DNA of 64,000 nucleotides, taken from contig CAMCAZ010000008.1 of NCBI GenBank assembly GCA_945872795.1, positions 1 through 64,000 on the forward strand, given 5' to 3'. A model generated the notes under the pieces. That model worked only from the letters and a program-made list of their open reading frames with translations, searched no databases and was not told where the DNA came from. Source of the stretch: Chryseobacterium gleum (GTDB lineage Bacteria; Bacteroidota; Bacteroidia; Flavobacteriales_F; PHOS-HE28). Made by a program: the position numbers and the translations under genes. Of this stretch, positions 10,201 through 16,811 are shown one piece after another. Every line of letters starts with the position of its first letter. The first letter of the stretch is position 1.

Positions 10201-10890
10201 CTGGACGATATACTCGCCCGGTTCACTGAAGGAATGTGTGGTGGTCGGCGTGCTCGCCGTATTGCCATCATCGAATACCCATTCATAGGAAACGATCTCG
10301 AAAGTACCCGCTGCGTAGGATGCGGAACCATCGAAGCTCACCTCTTCGCCCACACAGACCATGGCCGGAAGCGCTTCGCTCATGCTTGCAACAGCCACGG
10401 GACGATCGCAGGGGGTGAAACAGGTGATGGAAGCCGCAAAATCCCCTGTTCCGTTCCCGTTCGAAATGAACTGTACCGTGAGACAACCGGTCGGATTGAA
10501 CGTGGTCGCGGAAACGACCAGACCCTGCAAGCCAGTTCCAGTATACTCGCCGAGGTAGGTCGCACCCGTGTTATCTCCATCCCAGATCCGGAGCCGGTCC
10601 ACCGGGTTCGGACCCGTGTTGCTCAGGTTGGCGACCAACCAGTTCAACGAGATGCCATCACCCGGGTTATCCGGACAGATCACCACCGTGAAGTTCTCGC
10701 CGTTGCCATATTGACCGTTGGGTCCTCCGCTGTCCTCCAGCACACCGACGCACGTATTGATCGTGCCCGCAGTGATGCTGAACTGCTGCGCCTGCAGTGT
10801 GCCGAACAGCGTGAACGTGGCCGCAAGGGCAACGCACAGCCCGCTGACCAAGCGGTCGGAGGGGTGTCGGAGCAATGTGCTTTTCATCAT
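7213..10890 (-). CDS. giant T9SS type B substrate, paralogue of the 3332-7042 gene
   Basis: 1225 residues from the ATG at 10890. The frame stays open back to 11058, but that extension crosses the terminator of the preceding gene and lacks a signal-like start, whereas MMKSTLLRHPSDRLVSG begins a proper signal peptide ending in LQAQ. The modules match the neighbouring paralogue: CUB-like, PKD with YEWVFDDG, P-like domain with CVEMEHTFMGDLVL, PKD-like, a DTWGDGWNG module, then several Ig/PKD-like repeats and a final PKD with YSWDIAG. The last about 90 residues (PNSFTPDGDDLND, FDRWGQVVY, LLGHVTLIK) form a T9SS type B domain. It is probably exported to the cell surface. It lies directly downstream of the sigma/anti-sigma pair but after a strong terminator, so it is probably transcribed separately. 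Confidence 0.9.
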   Translation of the reverse strand: MMKSTLLRHPSDRLVSGLCVALAATFTLFGTLQAQQFSITAGTINTCVGVLEDSGGPNGQYGNGENFTVVICPDNPGDGISLNWLVANLSNTGPNPVDRLRIWDGDNTGATYLGEYTGTGLQGLVVSATTFNPTGCLTVQFISNGNGTGDFAASITCFTPCDRPVAVASMSEALPAMVCVGEEVSFDGSASYAAGTFEIVSYEWVFDDGNTASTPTTTHSFSEPGEYIVQLNLVDNNDCVNSNVVDLQVLVSTTPSFLGTAESVETCLGATVDLAGIVTPVTWTGLPDANFGEGVFLPDDVGQPFTSSLAFTQFDPGQTITDCNDILSVCVEMEHTFMGDLVLQIICPNGQTTILHQQGGGGTYLGEPNDGDSNANPIFGACWNYCWSETATNGTWVANSNAGSGNTTSAGTPPAQSLNPGTYEPVQSLCNLVGCPLNGEWTYQSTDLWGADNGFICSWSINFDPSIIPDVTQFTPELGIETADSAAWTGPFLTLDPNDPLHGTATPTGAGDYAYTLSVTDNFGCTYDTTITVTIAPQTEIDAGPAIILCSDPLPMAGVIVANGPPEDCTYVIEMEDTWGDGWNGASLTVTVAGVPTNYTMMGPSPQLVNIPVATGASIQLTWNPGAFNNEHSFALYNNLGAILYQSPLGPATGIAFNGIVTCTGGTSTTVWEWSPVDGLDDPTDPETNVYTTTPTWYYLSAYPSGNPECAVMDSVLVSPDPSIDAGLDNILLFCAGLPDFLMTDSLLGTPDYDGVWTDATGAVVSSTFVTLSDPGGVYTYTVTSPNGCVATSQLDITVIPVDDPICCGVPDAGEPLISCDLTNPLTATPGNTGVGQWSGPAGAVFGDIYAPLTTVTMPAGSGGTHWFYWAENDGAFCNTIDSVQMTFTDTLLITFTPTDAICYTYCDGTVQASVTGGNTATQLQYDWSTGVSGPGANAIIDLCAGDYALTVTDDNGCFGSNSVTISQPVQLEIDSLDFEPVVCSGDCNGRVLVYDAQAVEYSYDNGNTWAASSTLEDACEDLYQVWIKDQAGCLGSDIITVTGPPPVVADFIWGPIPANVNNPSIRFINTSTDATRYSWDIAGLMTTTAQDPAFVFSNKEPGTYEVCLIAYNFNECTDTICHTVIIDDVLLPYIPNSFTPDGDDLNDTWGMSVNMDAITDFEMLVFDRWGQVVYTATDPYTHWQGRFQNGGEILPQGVYTYRITFESMETQTRKELLGHVTLIK

Positions 10891-11000
10891 CGGGGAGATG
10901 ATCTGTGGGAGATTGAGAGAAAAGGAACGGAGGCCTCGCACGAGACTTCCATTTTTATGATGGGCAGGCCACCCCAAAGGTTGCCTGAGTACAAAAATAC

Positions 11001-11026
11001 CAAGCCCGGGTCTGACCCCGGGCTTG
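11001..11026 (-). terminator. rho-independent terminator of the sigma/anti-sigma operon
   Basis: Ten-base perfect stem CAAGCCCGGG (11001-11010) / CCCGGGCTTG (11017-11026) with a 6-nt loop. On the minus strand it is followed by GTATTTTTGT, a T-rich tract. It sits 29 bases past the stop of the 11055-12299 gene. Confidence 0.85.
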
Positions 11027-11054
11027 GTGCTGAAGATCACTGTCCACGAAGCGG

Positions 11055-12299
11055 TCAACGGAGCAGTCCGATCGTGCCGTTATAGGTGCCCCCTAGCTTC
11101 TCGCCGTCCTTCATCTCCACCATCCAGACATAATCGCCGGTGGTGCACCAGTCGCCCTTGTTGGCGATACGCCCGTTCCAAGGCCGTTGGGCATCGGTGG
11201 TCTCATAGACCAATTGACCGGTCCGGGGGTCGTGGATGGACAGTTTGAAGCGAACACCCAGGCTACGTAAGGCCTCGGGGATGAAGACATCGTCCACACC
11301 GTCCCCGTTGGGCGAAAAGGTGCTGGTGGCCAATAGGTTATAGCCGGAATCGATGTGGATGGTCCGCTCGGAGCGGTCCGTACAGCCTTTCGTGTTGGTC
11401 ACCGTGAGCACCACCGTGTGATCACCCGCTTTCTTGAAAATATGGTCAGGATGAGCGACCTCGGAAGTTTGGCCATCACCGAAATCCCAATGGTAGGACG
11501 CTGCTCCCTGGCTTCGGTTCTCGAAGTGGACCGAGGGCACGGTATGGTCATATTCCTGCTTCAGGAACTTGAAGGATGCTTCGGGGATCTCATGGATCAC
11601 AATGCGGTCTGCTGCAGGCTTATTTTGAATGGTACCTCCGCCGACAGAGGAGTGGGACAGCATGACCTCGAACGTTCCAGCCTTGGAGAAGACGTGGCTG
11701 GGACGCGACTGATTGGAGAAACTGCCGTCGCCGAAGTTCCACAGGTAAATCCCTTCATCAGGCATATTGTCCACGGCGAAGGTGACCGCAGTACCTGGGC
11801 ATCCTTCAGAAATGCTGGGCCGGATGGTCACTTCCTTGTTCACAGCCTCAGCAATGAACGGTGCACTCGCCACTCCGCTGGAACCAGGAATTTTTGGACC
11901 TTTCCCGTTGGCTGTTTGTGATGCTATGACCCCGGTATGACTGATCAATTCCTCGGTGCCGGCCGTACTGGGTTCCATCGGGGGGACAGTACCAACCGTG
12001 CCGGGAGTCGCCGTGATGACCTCGGCCATCGGGGTCTGGTCCATGGGATCAGACCCTTTCAGGGTGGCACCGCCTTCCATGTTCACGGTGGCGCTCAGCA
12101 GGTAGATGGTCGTTCCCAATGCCACCGTTCCGCCAAGAAGCAGGGCATACAGCCCCAGCGAGGATCTCCAGGGGGCCGGCTGTGCCTTTTCCATGCGGGC
12201 CTCCAACTGGGCCCAGTCGGCCGAATTGAAAGGCACCTCATAAGGATCAAGGGCCTTTTTCAGTGATCGCTCGAACGCATCGTGAGCATTCATTGTCAT
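11055..12299 (-). CDS. putative membrane anti-sigma factor with PKD domains and a T9SS type-B-like C-terminal domain
   Basis: 414 residues (a second ATG two codons in is equally possible). A short polar N-terminus of about 47 residues (SADWAQLEARMEKA) would be cytoplasmic. One membrane segment follows at about 48-70 (LGLYALLLGGTVALGTTIYL), then two PKD domains in the periplasm with LWNFGDGS and YHWDFGDGQ (about 150-318). The C-terminal 95 residues (STFSPNGDGVDD, LSIHDPRTGQLVY, GTIGLLR) match the gliding-motility/T9SS type B domain. The gene starts 14 bases after the ECF sigma gene, in the usual position of an anti-sigma partner. The anti-sigma role rests on position and topology, not on a recognised sigma-binding motif. 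The odd feature is a T9SS-type tail on a protein with an uncleaved membrane anchor. Confidence 0.7.
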   Translation of the reverse strand: MTMNAHDAFERSLKKALDPYEVPFNSADWAQLEARMEKAQPAPWRSSLGLYALLLGGTVALGTTIYLLSATVNMEGGATLKGSDPMDQTPMAEVITATPGTVGTVPPMEPSTAGTEELISHTGVIASQTANGKGPKIPGSSGVASAPFIAEAVNKEVTIRPSISEGCPGTAVTFAVDNMPDEGIYLWNFGDGSFSNQSRPSHVFSKAGTFEVMLSHSSVGGGTIQNKPAADRIVIHEIPEASFKFLKQEYDHTVPSVHFENRSQGAASYHWDFGDGQTSEVAHPDHIFKKAGDHTVVLTVTNTKGCTDRSERTIHIDSGYNLLATSTFSPNGDGVDDVFIPEALRSLGVRFKLSIHDPRTGQLVYETTDAQRPWNGRIANKGDWCTTGDYVWMVEMKDGEKLGGTYNGTIGLLR

Positions 12300-12313
12300 A
12301 GGTCGTTAGTGGG

Positions 12314-12958
12314 TCAATGCCCCTTTGTAAGCAGTTTCTTCAGATTATGTTTCGCCTTGGCGAGATTACTTTTCGAGGTGCCCACGTTGATCCCCAGCAT
12401 CACTGCGATCTCCTTATGGGTCAGTTCCTCGAACACGTACAGGTTGAAGACGGTCCTGTAGGCGGGTGTAAGCTTCTGCATGGCATTGATGACGTCGGCC
12501 GGTTTCACCTCCTGCCAGTCGTCGTCCACCTCATCTGCACGGACATCCTCCGCATCATGGTCACCGAAATCCTCGATGCTCCGTTCCTCCCCAAGGAGCA
12601 GGAACGAGTTCTTCGTGCGGCGGAAATGGTCGATGGCCGTGTTCACGATGATCCGTCGGATCCACCCTTCAAAGCTGCCGGCACGGTTGAACTGGTCCAT
12701 GCTGCCGAAGACCTTGATGAAGCCGTCCTGAAGGATGTCCTTGGCCTGGTCCGCATTCTTGGTGTACCGCATGCACACCGCCATCATCTTGCCGTAGAAC
12801 AGTTCGTAGACCCGCTGCTGGGACCGACGTTCGCCGACCATGCAACCATCGATCAGCCCCCCATGCTGGTCCACGGGCTGGTCACCCTTCACCCAAGCAG
12901 GTGTAAGGCGAAAGCCCTTCCGGTCATCGGAAGCAGGAGGGGGCAAGGCCTCGGTCAT
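12314..12958 (-). CDS. ECF-type RNA polymerase sigma factor
   Basis: 214 residues from the ATG at 12958 (MTEALPPP). The frame is open back to 13027 but the extra residues look random. Region 2 is clear: YELFYGKMMAVCMRYTKN, then DILQDGFIKVF and the -10-recognition segment FEGWIRRIIVNTAIDHFRR. Region 4 is LTPAYRTVFNLYVFEELTHKEIA followed by a helix-turn-helix and LAKAKHNLKKLL. There is an acidic linker (DFGDHDAEDVRADEVDDD). It directs RNA polymerase to a specific promoter set. It forms an operon with the downstream putative anti-sigma gene (14-base gap), and the tandem T9SS substrates that follow are candidate targets, by inference only. Confidence 0.9.
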   Translation of the reverse strand: MTEALPPPASDDRKGFRLTPAWVKGDQPVDQHGGLIDGCMVGERRSQQRVYELFYGKMMAVCMRYTKNADQAKDILQDGFIKVFGSMDQFNRAGSFEGWIRRIIVNTAIDHFRRTKNSFLLLGEERSIEDFGDHDAEDVRADEVDDDWQEVKPADVINAMQKLTPAYRTVFNLYVFEELTHKEIAVMLGINVGTSKSNLAKAKHNLKKLLTKGH

Positions 12959-13059
12959 TGGAGTTGACAAGATAGCCATACGGGGGCAAGACGCGCACAT
13001 GGTCAAAAGGATGCCTCCCCTCCTCATCTTCTTTTCAAGCGGGACTGGGGAGCATCACC

Positions 13060-13089
13060 TTCGGCCTCCTGAACGATGCACTACTTTCG
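13060..13089 (+). promoter_or_regulatory. Bacteroidota-type promoter of mdh
   Basis: TTCG at 13060-13063, an 18-base spacer, and TACTTTCG at 13082-13089, a close match to the -33/-7 consensus TTTG/TAnnTTTG. The start codon is 59 bases further on. Confidence 0.55.
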
Positions 13090-13148
13090 CGCCCGGAACA
13101 TCCATAGGGAGTCCCTTTCTCTTTCACCCATCAATCTGCACCGAACGC

Positions 13149-14093
13149 ATGAAAGTTACTGTGGTAGGGGCCGGCAACGTTGGCGCGACCTGCGCTGATG
13201 CCGTAGCCCGCTGGGAGCTTGCCAATGAAGTGGTCCTGTTGGACATCAAGGAGGGTTTCGCCGAAGGCAAGGCCCTGGATATCTGGCAGACCGCGCCCAT
13301 CAACCTGTTCGATTCGCGCATCACCGGGTCGACCAACGATTATTCGAAGACGGCCGGAAGTGACGTGGTGGTCATCACCAGCGGCCTGCCACGCAAGCCC
13401 GGCATGAGCCGCGACGACCTCATCGCCACGAATGCCGCCATCGTGAAGAGCGTGACCGAGAACGTGGTGAAACATTCGCCGGAGGCCATCATCATCGTGG
13501 TGAGCAACCCGCTGGATGTGATGACCTATTGCTCGTACATCAATAGCAAGCTGCCCAGCCAGCGTGTGTTCGGCATGGCCGGTATCCTGGATACCGCCCG
13601 TTACCGGGCATTCCTCGCCACGGAACTGAACGTGAGCCCCAAGGACATCCAGGCGGTGCTGATGGGTGGCCACGGCGATACCATGGTTCCTTTGCCGCGC
13701 TACACCACCGTTGGTGGCATACCGGTCACCGAACTGATCGCCAAGGACAAGCTGGATGCCATCGTGGACCGTACCAAGAAGGGTGGCGGAGAGATCGTCA
13801 ACCTGCTGGGTACCAGTGCTTGGTACGCCCCAGGTACAGCCGCTGCCCAGATGGTGGAGTCCATCGTACGCGACCAGAAGCGCGTGTTCCCCTGCTGCGT
13901 CTGGCTGCAGGGCGAGTATGGCCTGAAGGACATCTACATGGGTGCTCCAGTGGTGCTGGGCCGCAAAGGTGTGGAGCGCATCATCGAGCTGAAGCTGAAC
14001 GCCGAGGAGATGGAACTGGTGAAGGCCAGTGGCAAGGCTGTGAAAGAGGTCATGGACGTTCTGGATAACATGGGGTCCGGCGTTACGGCCTGA
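13149..14093 (+). CDS. mdh: malate dehydrogenase
   Basis: 314 residues from the ATG at 13149. The frame is open upstream to 12840, but that part overlaps the divergent sigma gene and lacks homology features, while MKVTVVGAGNVG is the canonical start. The enzyme interconverts malate and oxaloacetate with NAD in the TCA cycle. Seen: the dinucleotide-binding loop GAGNVGAT, aspartate of the NAD-specific LLDIKEG strand, the substrate-binding loop GLPRKPGMSR (arginines typical of MDH rather than lactate dehydrogenase), VSNPLDVMTY, and the active-site histidine in GGHGDTMVPL. The length is normal for the LDH-like MDH group. It is transcribed alone between a promoter and a strong terminator. Confidence 0.97.
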   Translation: MKVTVVGAGNVGATCADAVARWELANEVVLLDIKEGFAEGKALDIWQTAPINLFDSRITGSTNDYSKTAGSDVVVITSGLPRKPGMSRDDLIATNAAIVKSVTENVVKHSPEAIIIVVSNPLDVMTYCSYINSKLPSQRVFGMAGILDTARYRAFLATELNVSPKDIQAVLMGGHGDTMVPLPRYTTVGGIPVTELIAKDKLDAIVDRTKKGGGEIVNLLGTSAWYAPGTAAAQMVESIVRDQKRVFPCCVWLQGEYGLKDIYMGAPVVLGRKGVERIIELKLNAEEMELVKASGKAVKEVMDVLDNMGSGVTA

Positions 14094-14112
14094 TCCTCAG
14101 TAATGGGAAAAT

Positions 14113-14144
14113 GAAGAAGGGCGCCTCGAGGGGTGCCCTTCTTC
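14113..14144 (+). terminator. terminator of mdh
   Basis: Stem GAAGAAGGGC (14113-14122) / GCCCTTCTTC (14135-14144), which extends inward through GCC/GGT; 19 bases past the mdh stop. The tail ATTCC is only weakly T-rich. Confidence 0.75.
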
Positions 14145-14160
14145 ATTCCTGAAAGCCTGT

Positions 14161-14350
14161 CTTATGGGTGCCTCGAAGAACCTCGAACGTCCCGAGGCCT
14201 ATTGGGAGGCACGCATGATCAGCGTTCGGCCAGACAACCTGCCTGCCTGGCCGGTAGGCAACGAAATATGGCCGGCCGAGAGCAAGTGCACATGGAAAGC
14301 GCCCCTGCCTCCATCGCCGCCGGAGCGGGGTTCTTCGAGGTACCCTTAAG
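14161..14350. repeat. MITE-like element with 22-base terminal inverted repeats
   Basis: The bases 14161-14182 and the reverse complement of 14329-14350 agree at 20 of 22 positions; the common core is CCTCGAAGAACC. The roughly 145-base interior has no convincing gene and includes short imperfect palindromes (for example around 14239-14259). The right repeat contains the stop codon (14346-14348) of the convergent FG-GAP gene. This accounts for the stretch between mdh and that gene. Confidence 0.65.
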
Positions 14351-16628
14351 GCCTTCCGGTCACGATCAGGCGCTGGGTGAACGACCCGGTCGGTCCCATC
14401 AACCGCACCACGTATACCCCGGTATTCAAGCCGCTGATATCCAGCGTGATGCGTTCACTGGTGATCGCCTGTTGATGAATGACCTGTCCCTGTGTGTTCA
14501 AGAGGGTCACCGTGGTCGGGCCCGCAAGCATCTGGCGAAGGATCAGTTCCACTCCATCCGTGGCAGGGTTGGGGTACAGACTGAACACGGTGGATGCGTT
14601 CGGCGCGTTCACGGCGGAGCCCAGGTCGCTGCGCCAGAAGCTCAGTCCTCCCCGGTAGTTGCCGACGACCATGTCCAGAACGCCATCTCCGGTGTAGTCA
14701 TGCAGGCAGAGTCCGCTGCGGATGCCATCCCGCAGGTCCATGAAGGTGCTGTCCAGCAAGGTCCAGGTACCCTCCAGGTTGCCATCGATGTCCCCATAAT
14801 GGTATAGCCAACCGGACTCCGAACCCAAAAGCAGCTGCCGACCACCCGTAGGCGCGACGAAGAGGTTGGGAACAGAGTAGCCGGTAACATTCCACCATTC
14901 CACTGTGCTTACGCCACCGATGTTCTCATTCGTCAGCGTCCAAGCCGGCGAAGTGGCGGTGCCGGTGTTGCGGTAGTAGTTCAGGTTGCCGTTGCGTTCG
15001 CCGATCAACAGGTCCAACCGTCCATCCTGGTCCAGGTCCGTGAACTGGGGGGTGGCGAACTGCCCCACATCGATGGCTGAACCGGAGGCCTCCAGCACAT
15101 TGGCTTGGAGCAGCGTGAACTGGGCCACGCCGCCAACAGGGCTGTTCTGGTAGGCGTGCAGGCGGCCTTGGAGATCACCGATGTACATGTCCTGGTCGCC
15201 ATCACCATCCACATCGCCGAAGGCCGGGTACATGCTCAGGCCGATCCCGCTGGTGGACAGACCGGCATAGTCATCGGTGACCAGCGTGAATGCGGGGGCC
15301 AGCGCGGTGCCCGTATTGCGGTACAGCGCGAGCTTGCCGATATAGGCGCCGGCCGATGCGAAGTAGCCATGGTTGGCCACCACCAGGTCCATCAGGCCAT
15401 CCCCATCATGGTCAAAGGCAATGGGGAAGGCCCCCTCGCCGTGGTCGATCATCCGGTCCTGGAACACATCCTCCTGCACCCGCTCGAAGATCGGTGCGGC
15501 ATCCGTACCCGCGTTATGGTAGTACCACACACTTTTCGCATTCTCCGAAAGGGAGGTGGCGTTGCCGCTGACCAGCAGGTCACGCTTGCCATCGTTGTCC
15601 ACATCCTCGAAGTAGCCCCCGGGAAATAAGGGAAGTTCGACCGACGTATCATAGCTCGGGAACAGCGTGTCCTCCACCGTCATCAGGGCTTCTTCCACGG
15701 AGCCCCCGTTGTAGAGCCCGACCAGGTTGTTGTAACTGATGTCTCCCAGTAGCACCTCCTTTACACCATCACCGTTCAGGTCCAGCGCCAGAACAGTGCT
15801 GCCCGCATGCGCCCGGTCGTCCTCGGAGGGGTCGGTGGGGCGTTCACCGTTCAGGCCGTTGCCGCCGATCTCGGGGTCGGGGACGTTGAAGTTGCAGGGC
15901 ACATTCAGGGTGACCGAGTTGGTGTTGAAGTTCTCGGCGAAAAAGCCCCAGCATTTGTTCCGCAGTTCGAACTTCAGGCTGTCGCAGGTGCCATAGGTCT
16001 CCACGCTCAGGTTCTTGTGATACTCCAGGTAGGAGCCCAACAGGCTGAAGGTGAGCACGTCCAGGTCCCCATCACCATCCACGTCATCGATCGCAGGCAG
16101 GTCCACTTGGGAGATGAACAGGTTGGCCATCGTTCCAGCTCCGGAAGGCGAGATGTAGTTCGAGTTCACCCGGAAGGTGACCAATTCAAAGGATAGGTCC
16201 TCACCGATGCTGGTGTTCTTGTACACCGAGAACCCGGCCTGGGAATAGGTGTAGATGTCCTCCTTGCCATCGCAGTTGAAGTCACGCAGCAGCACCCAGT
16301 CGTGCAGTTCGGGTAAGGGATGGACGTTCTGGTAAGCGCGGGTCAGGCTGTAGGCCATGGTGCCGGGCTGGCCGTTGTTCAGCAGGGTGGTCACCGTGTT
16401 CCCCGACCGGTCGAAGATGAACAGGTCCTTCAGGCCGTCGCCGTTCAGGTCGATGTCGCTCACCTGGATGAAGTTGGCGCCTCCGGACCATGCCAGATCG
16501 AGCGACTGGCCCGCACGGGTGACCGGCACAGCGCCATCGAAGAACAGGTCCCATTGGGCGTTCGCATCCAGGGCGGCGCAAAGGGCCAGCAGGATCAGGG
16601 GAGAGTGGTTCAGTGCGCGCATGTTCAT
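14346..16628 (-). CDS. secreted FG-GAP/VCBS-repeat protein with T9SS type A tail
   Basis: 760 residues. A signal peptide ends at DANAQ (residue 25). The body contains many FG-GAP/VCBS units with calcium-binding-like acidic loops: DIDLNGDGLKDLFIFD, DVDGDGDLDVLTF, DLNGDGVKEVLLGD, DVDNDGKRDLLVSG, DHDGDGLMDLVVAN, DVDGDGDQDMYIGD, DLDQDGRLDLLIGE. This implies a beta-propeller. The last about 80 residues (SLYPNPATDGVEL to VYVVRLMGPTGSFTQRLIVTG) form a type A T9SS sorting domain. It is probably surface-attached or released, with unknown ligand. The TAA stop lies inside an inverted-repeat element, so the extreme C-terminus may have been changed by an insertion. Confidence 0.9.
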   Translation of the reverse strand: MNMRALNHSPLILLALCAALDANAQWDLFFDGAVPVTRAGQSLDLAWSGGANFIQVSDIDLNGDGLKDLFIFDRSGNTVTTLLNNGQPGTMAYSLTRAYQNVHPLPELHDWVLLRDFNCDGKEDIYTYSQAGFSVYKNTSIGEDLSFELVTFRVNSNYISPSGAGTMANLFISQVDLPAIDDVDGDGDLDVLTFSLLGSYLEYHKNLSVETYGTCDSLKFELRNKCWGFFAENFNTNSVTLNVPCNFNVPDPEIGGNGLNGERPTDPSEDDRAHAGSTVLALDLNGDGVKEVLLGDISYNNLVGLYNGGSVEEALMTVEDTLFPSYDTSVELPLFPGGYFEDVDNDGKRDLLVSGNATSLSENAKSVWYYHNAGTDAAPIFERVQEDVFQDRMIDHGEGAFPIAFDHDGDGLMDLVVANHGYFASAGAYIGKLALYRNTGTALAPAFTLVTDDYAGLSTSGIGLSMYPAFGDVDGDGDQDMYIGDLQGRLHAYQNSPVGGVAQFTLLQANVLEASGSAIDVGQFATPQFTDLDQDGRLDLLIGERNGNLNYYRNTGTATSPAWTLTNENIGGVSTVEWWNVTGYSVPNLFVAPTGGRQLLLGSESGWLYHYGDIDGNLEGTWTLLDSTFMDLRDGIRSGLCLHDYTGDGVLDMVVGNYRGGLSFWRSDLGSAVNAPNASTVFSLYPNPATDGVELILRQMLAGPTTVTLLNTQGQVIHQQAITSERITLDISGLNTGVYVVRLMGPTGSFTQRLIVTGRP

Positions 16629-16680
16629 GAGGTAGGATGCACCAGCGACCGGTTCGACCGGTGATCGTCAGGGACCTGTG

Positions 16681-16688
16681 CAAAGGTA
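16681..16688 (-). promoter_or_regulatory. -7 element for the FG-GAP gene
   Basis: TACCTTTG on the minus strand, 53 bases before the ATG at 16628; an exact fit to TAnnTTTG. No -33 TTTG at the expected distance. Confidence 0.5.
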
Positions 16689-16774
16689 GGCGACGGGTAT
16701 CCCGGTCCGTCGGCCCAAAGAAGGTGTTCGCATACCATTCTTTACCAAGGCCTTCCAGCGAAGGGCAACAACGC

Positions 16775-16782
16775 TATATTTG
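16775..16782 (+). promoter_or_regulatory. -7 element of secDF
   Basis: TATATTTG, the ideal Bacteroidota -7 sequence, 30 bases before the secDF start. The -33 box is not clear. Divergent from the FG-GAP promoter. Confidence 0.65.
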
Positions 16783-16811
16783 CCGCCTCTTTTACGGAAA
16801 ACCCATCGGTC

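Noticed and set aside
10891-11058. N-terminal extension of the 7213-10890 gene
   Set aside because: It would cross the terminator hairpin of the anti-sigma gene and hide the signal peptide behind 56 unlikely residues.
13028-13148. Extra coding sequence upstream of mdh up to 12840
   Set aside because: Frame is open but overlaps the divergent sigma gene, shows no family pattern, and a promoter lies within it.
14164-14349. A 61-codon plus-strand frame in the region after mdh
   Set aside because: It lies inside the inverted-repeat element, has no start signal or family pattern and is interrupted by palindromes.
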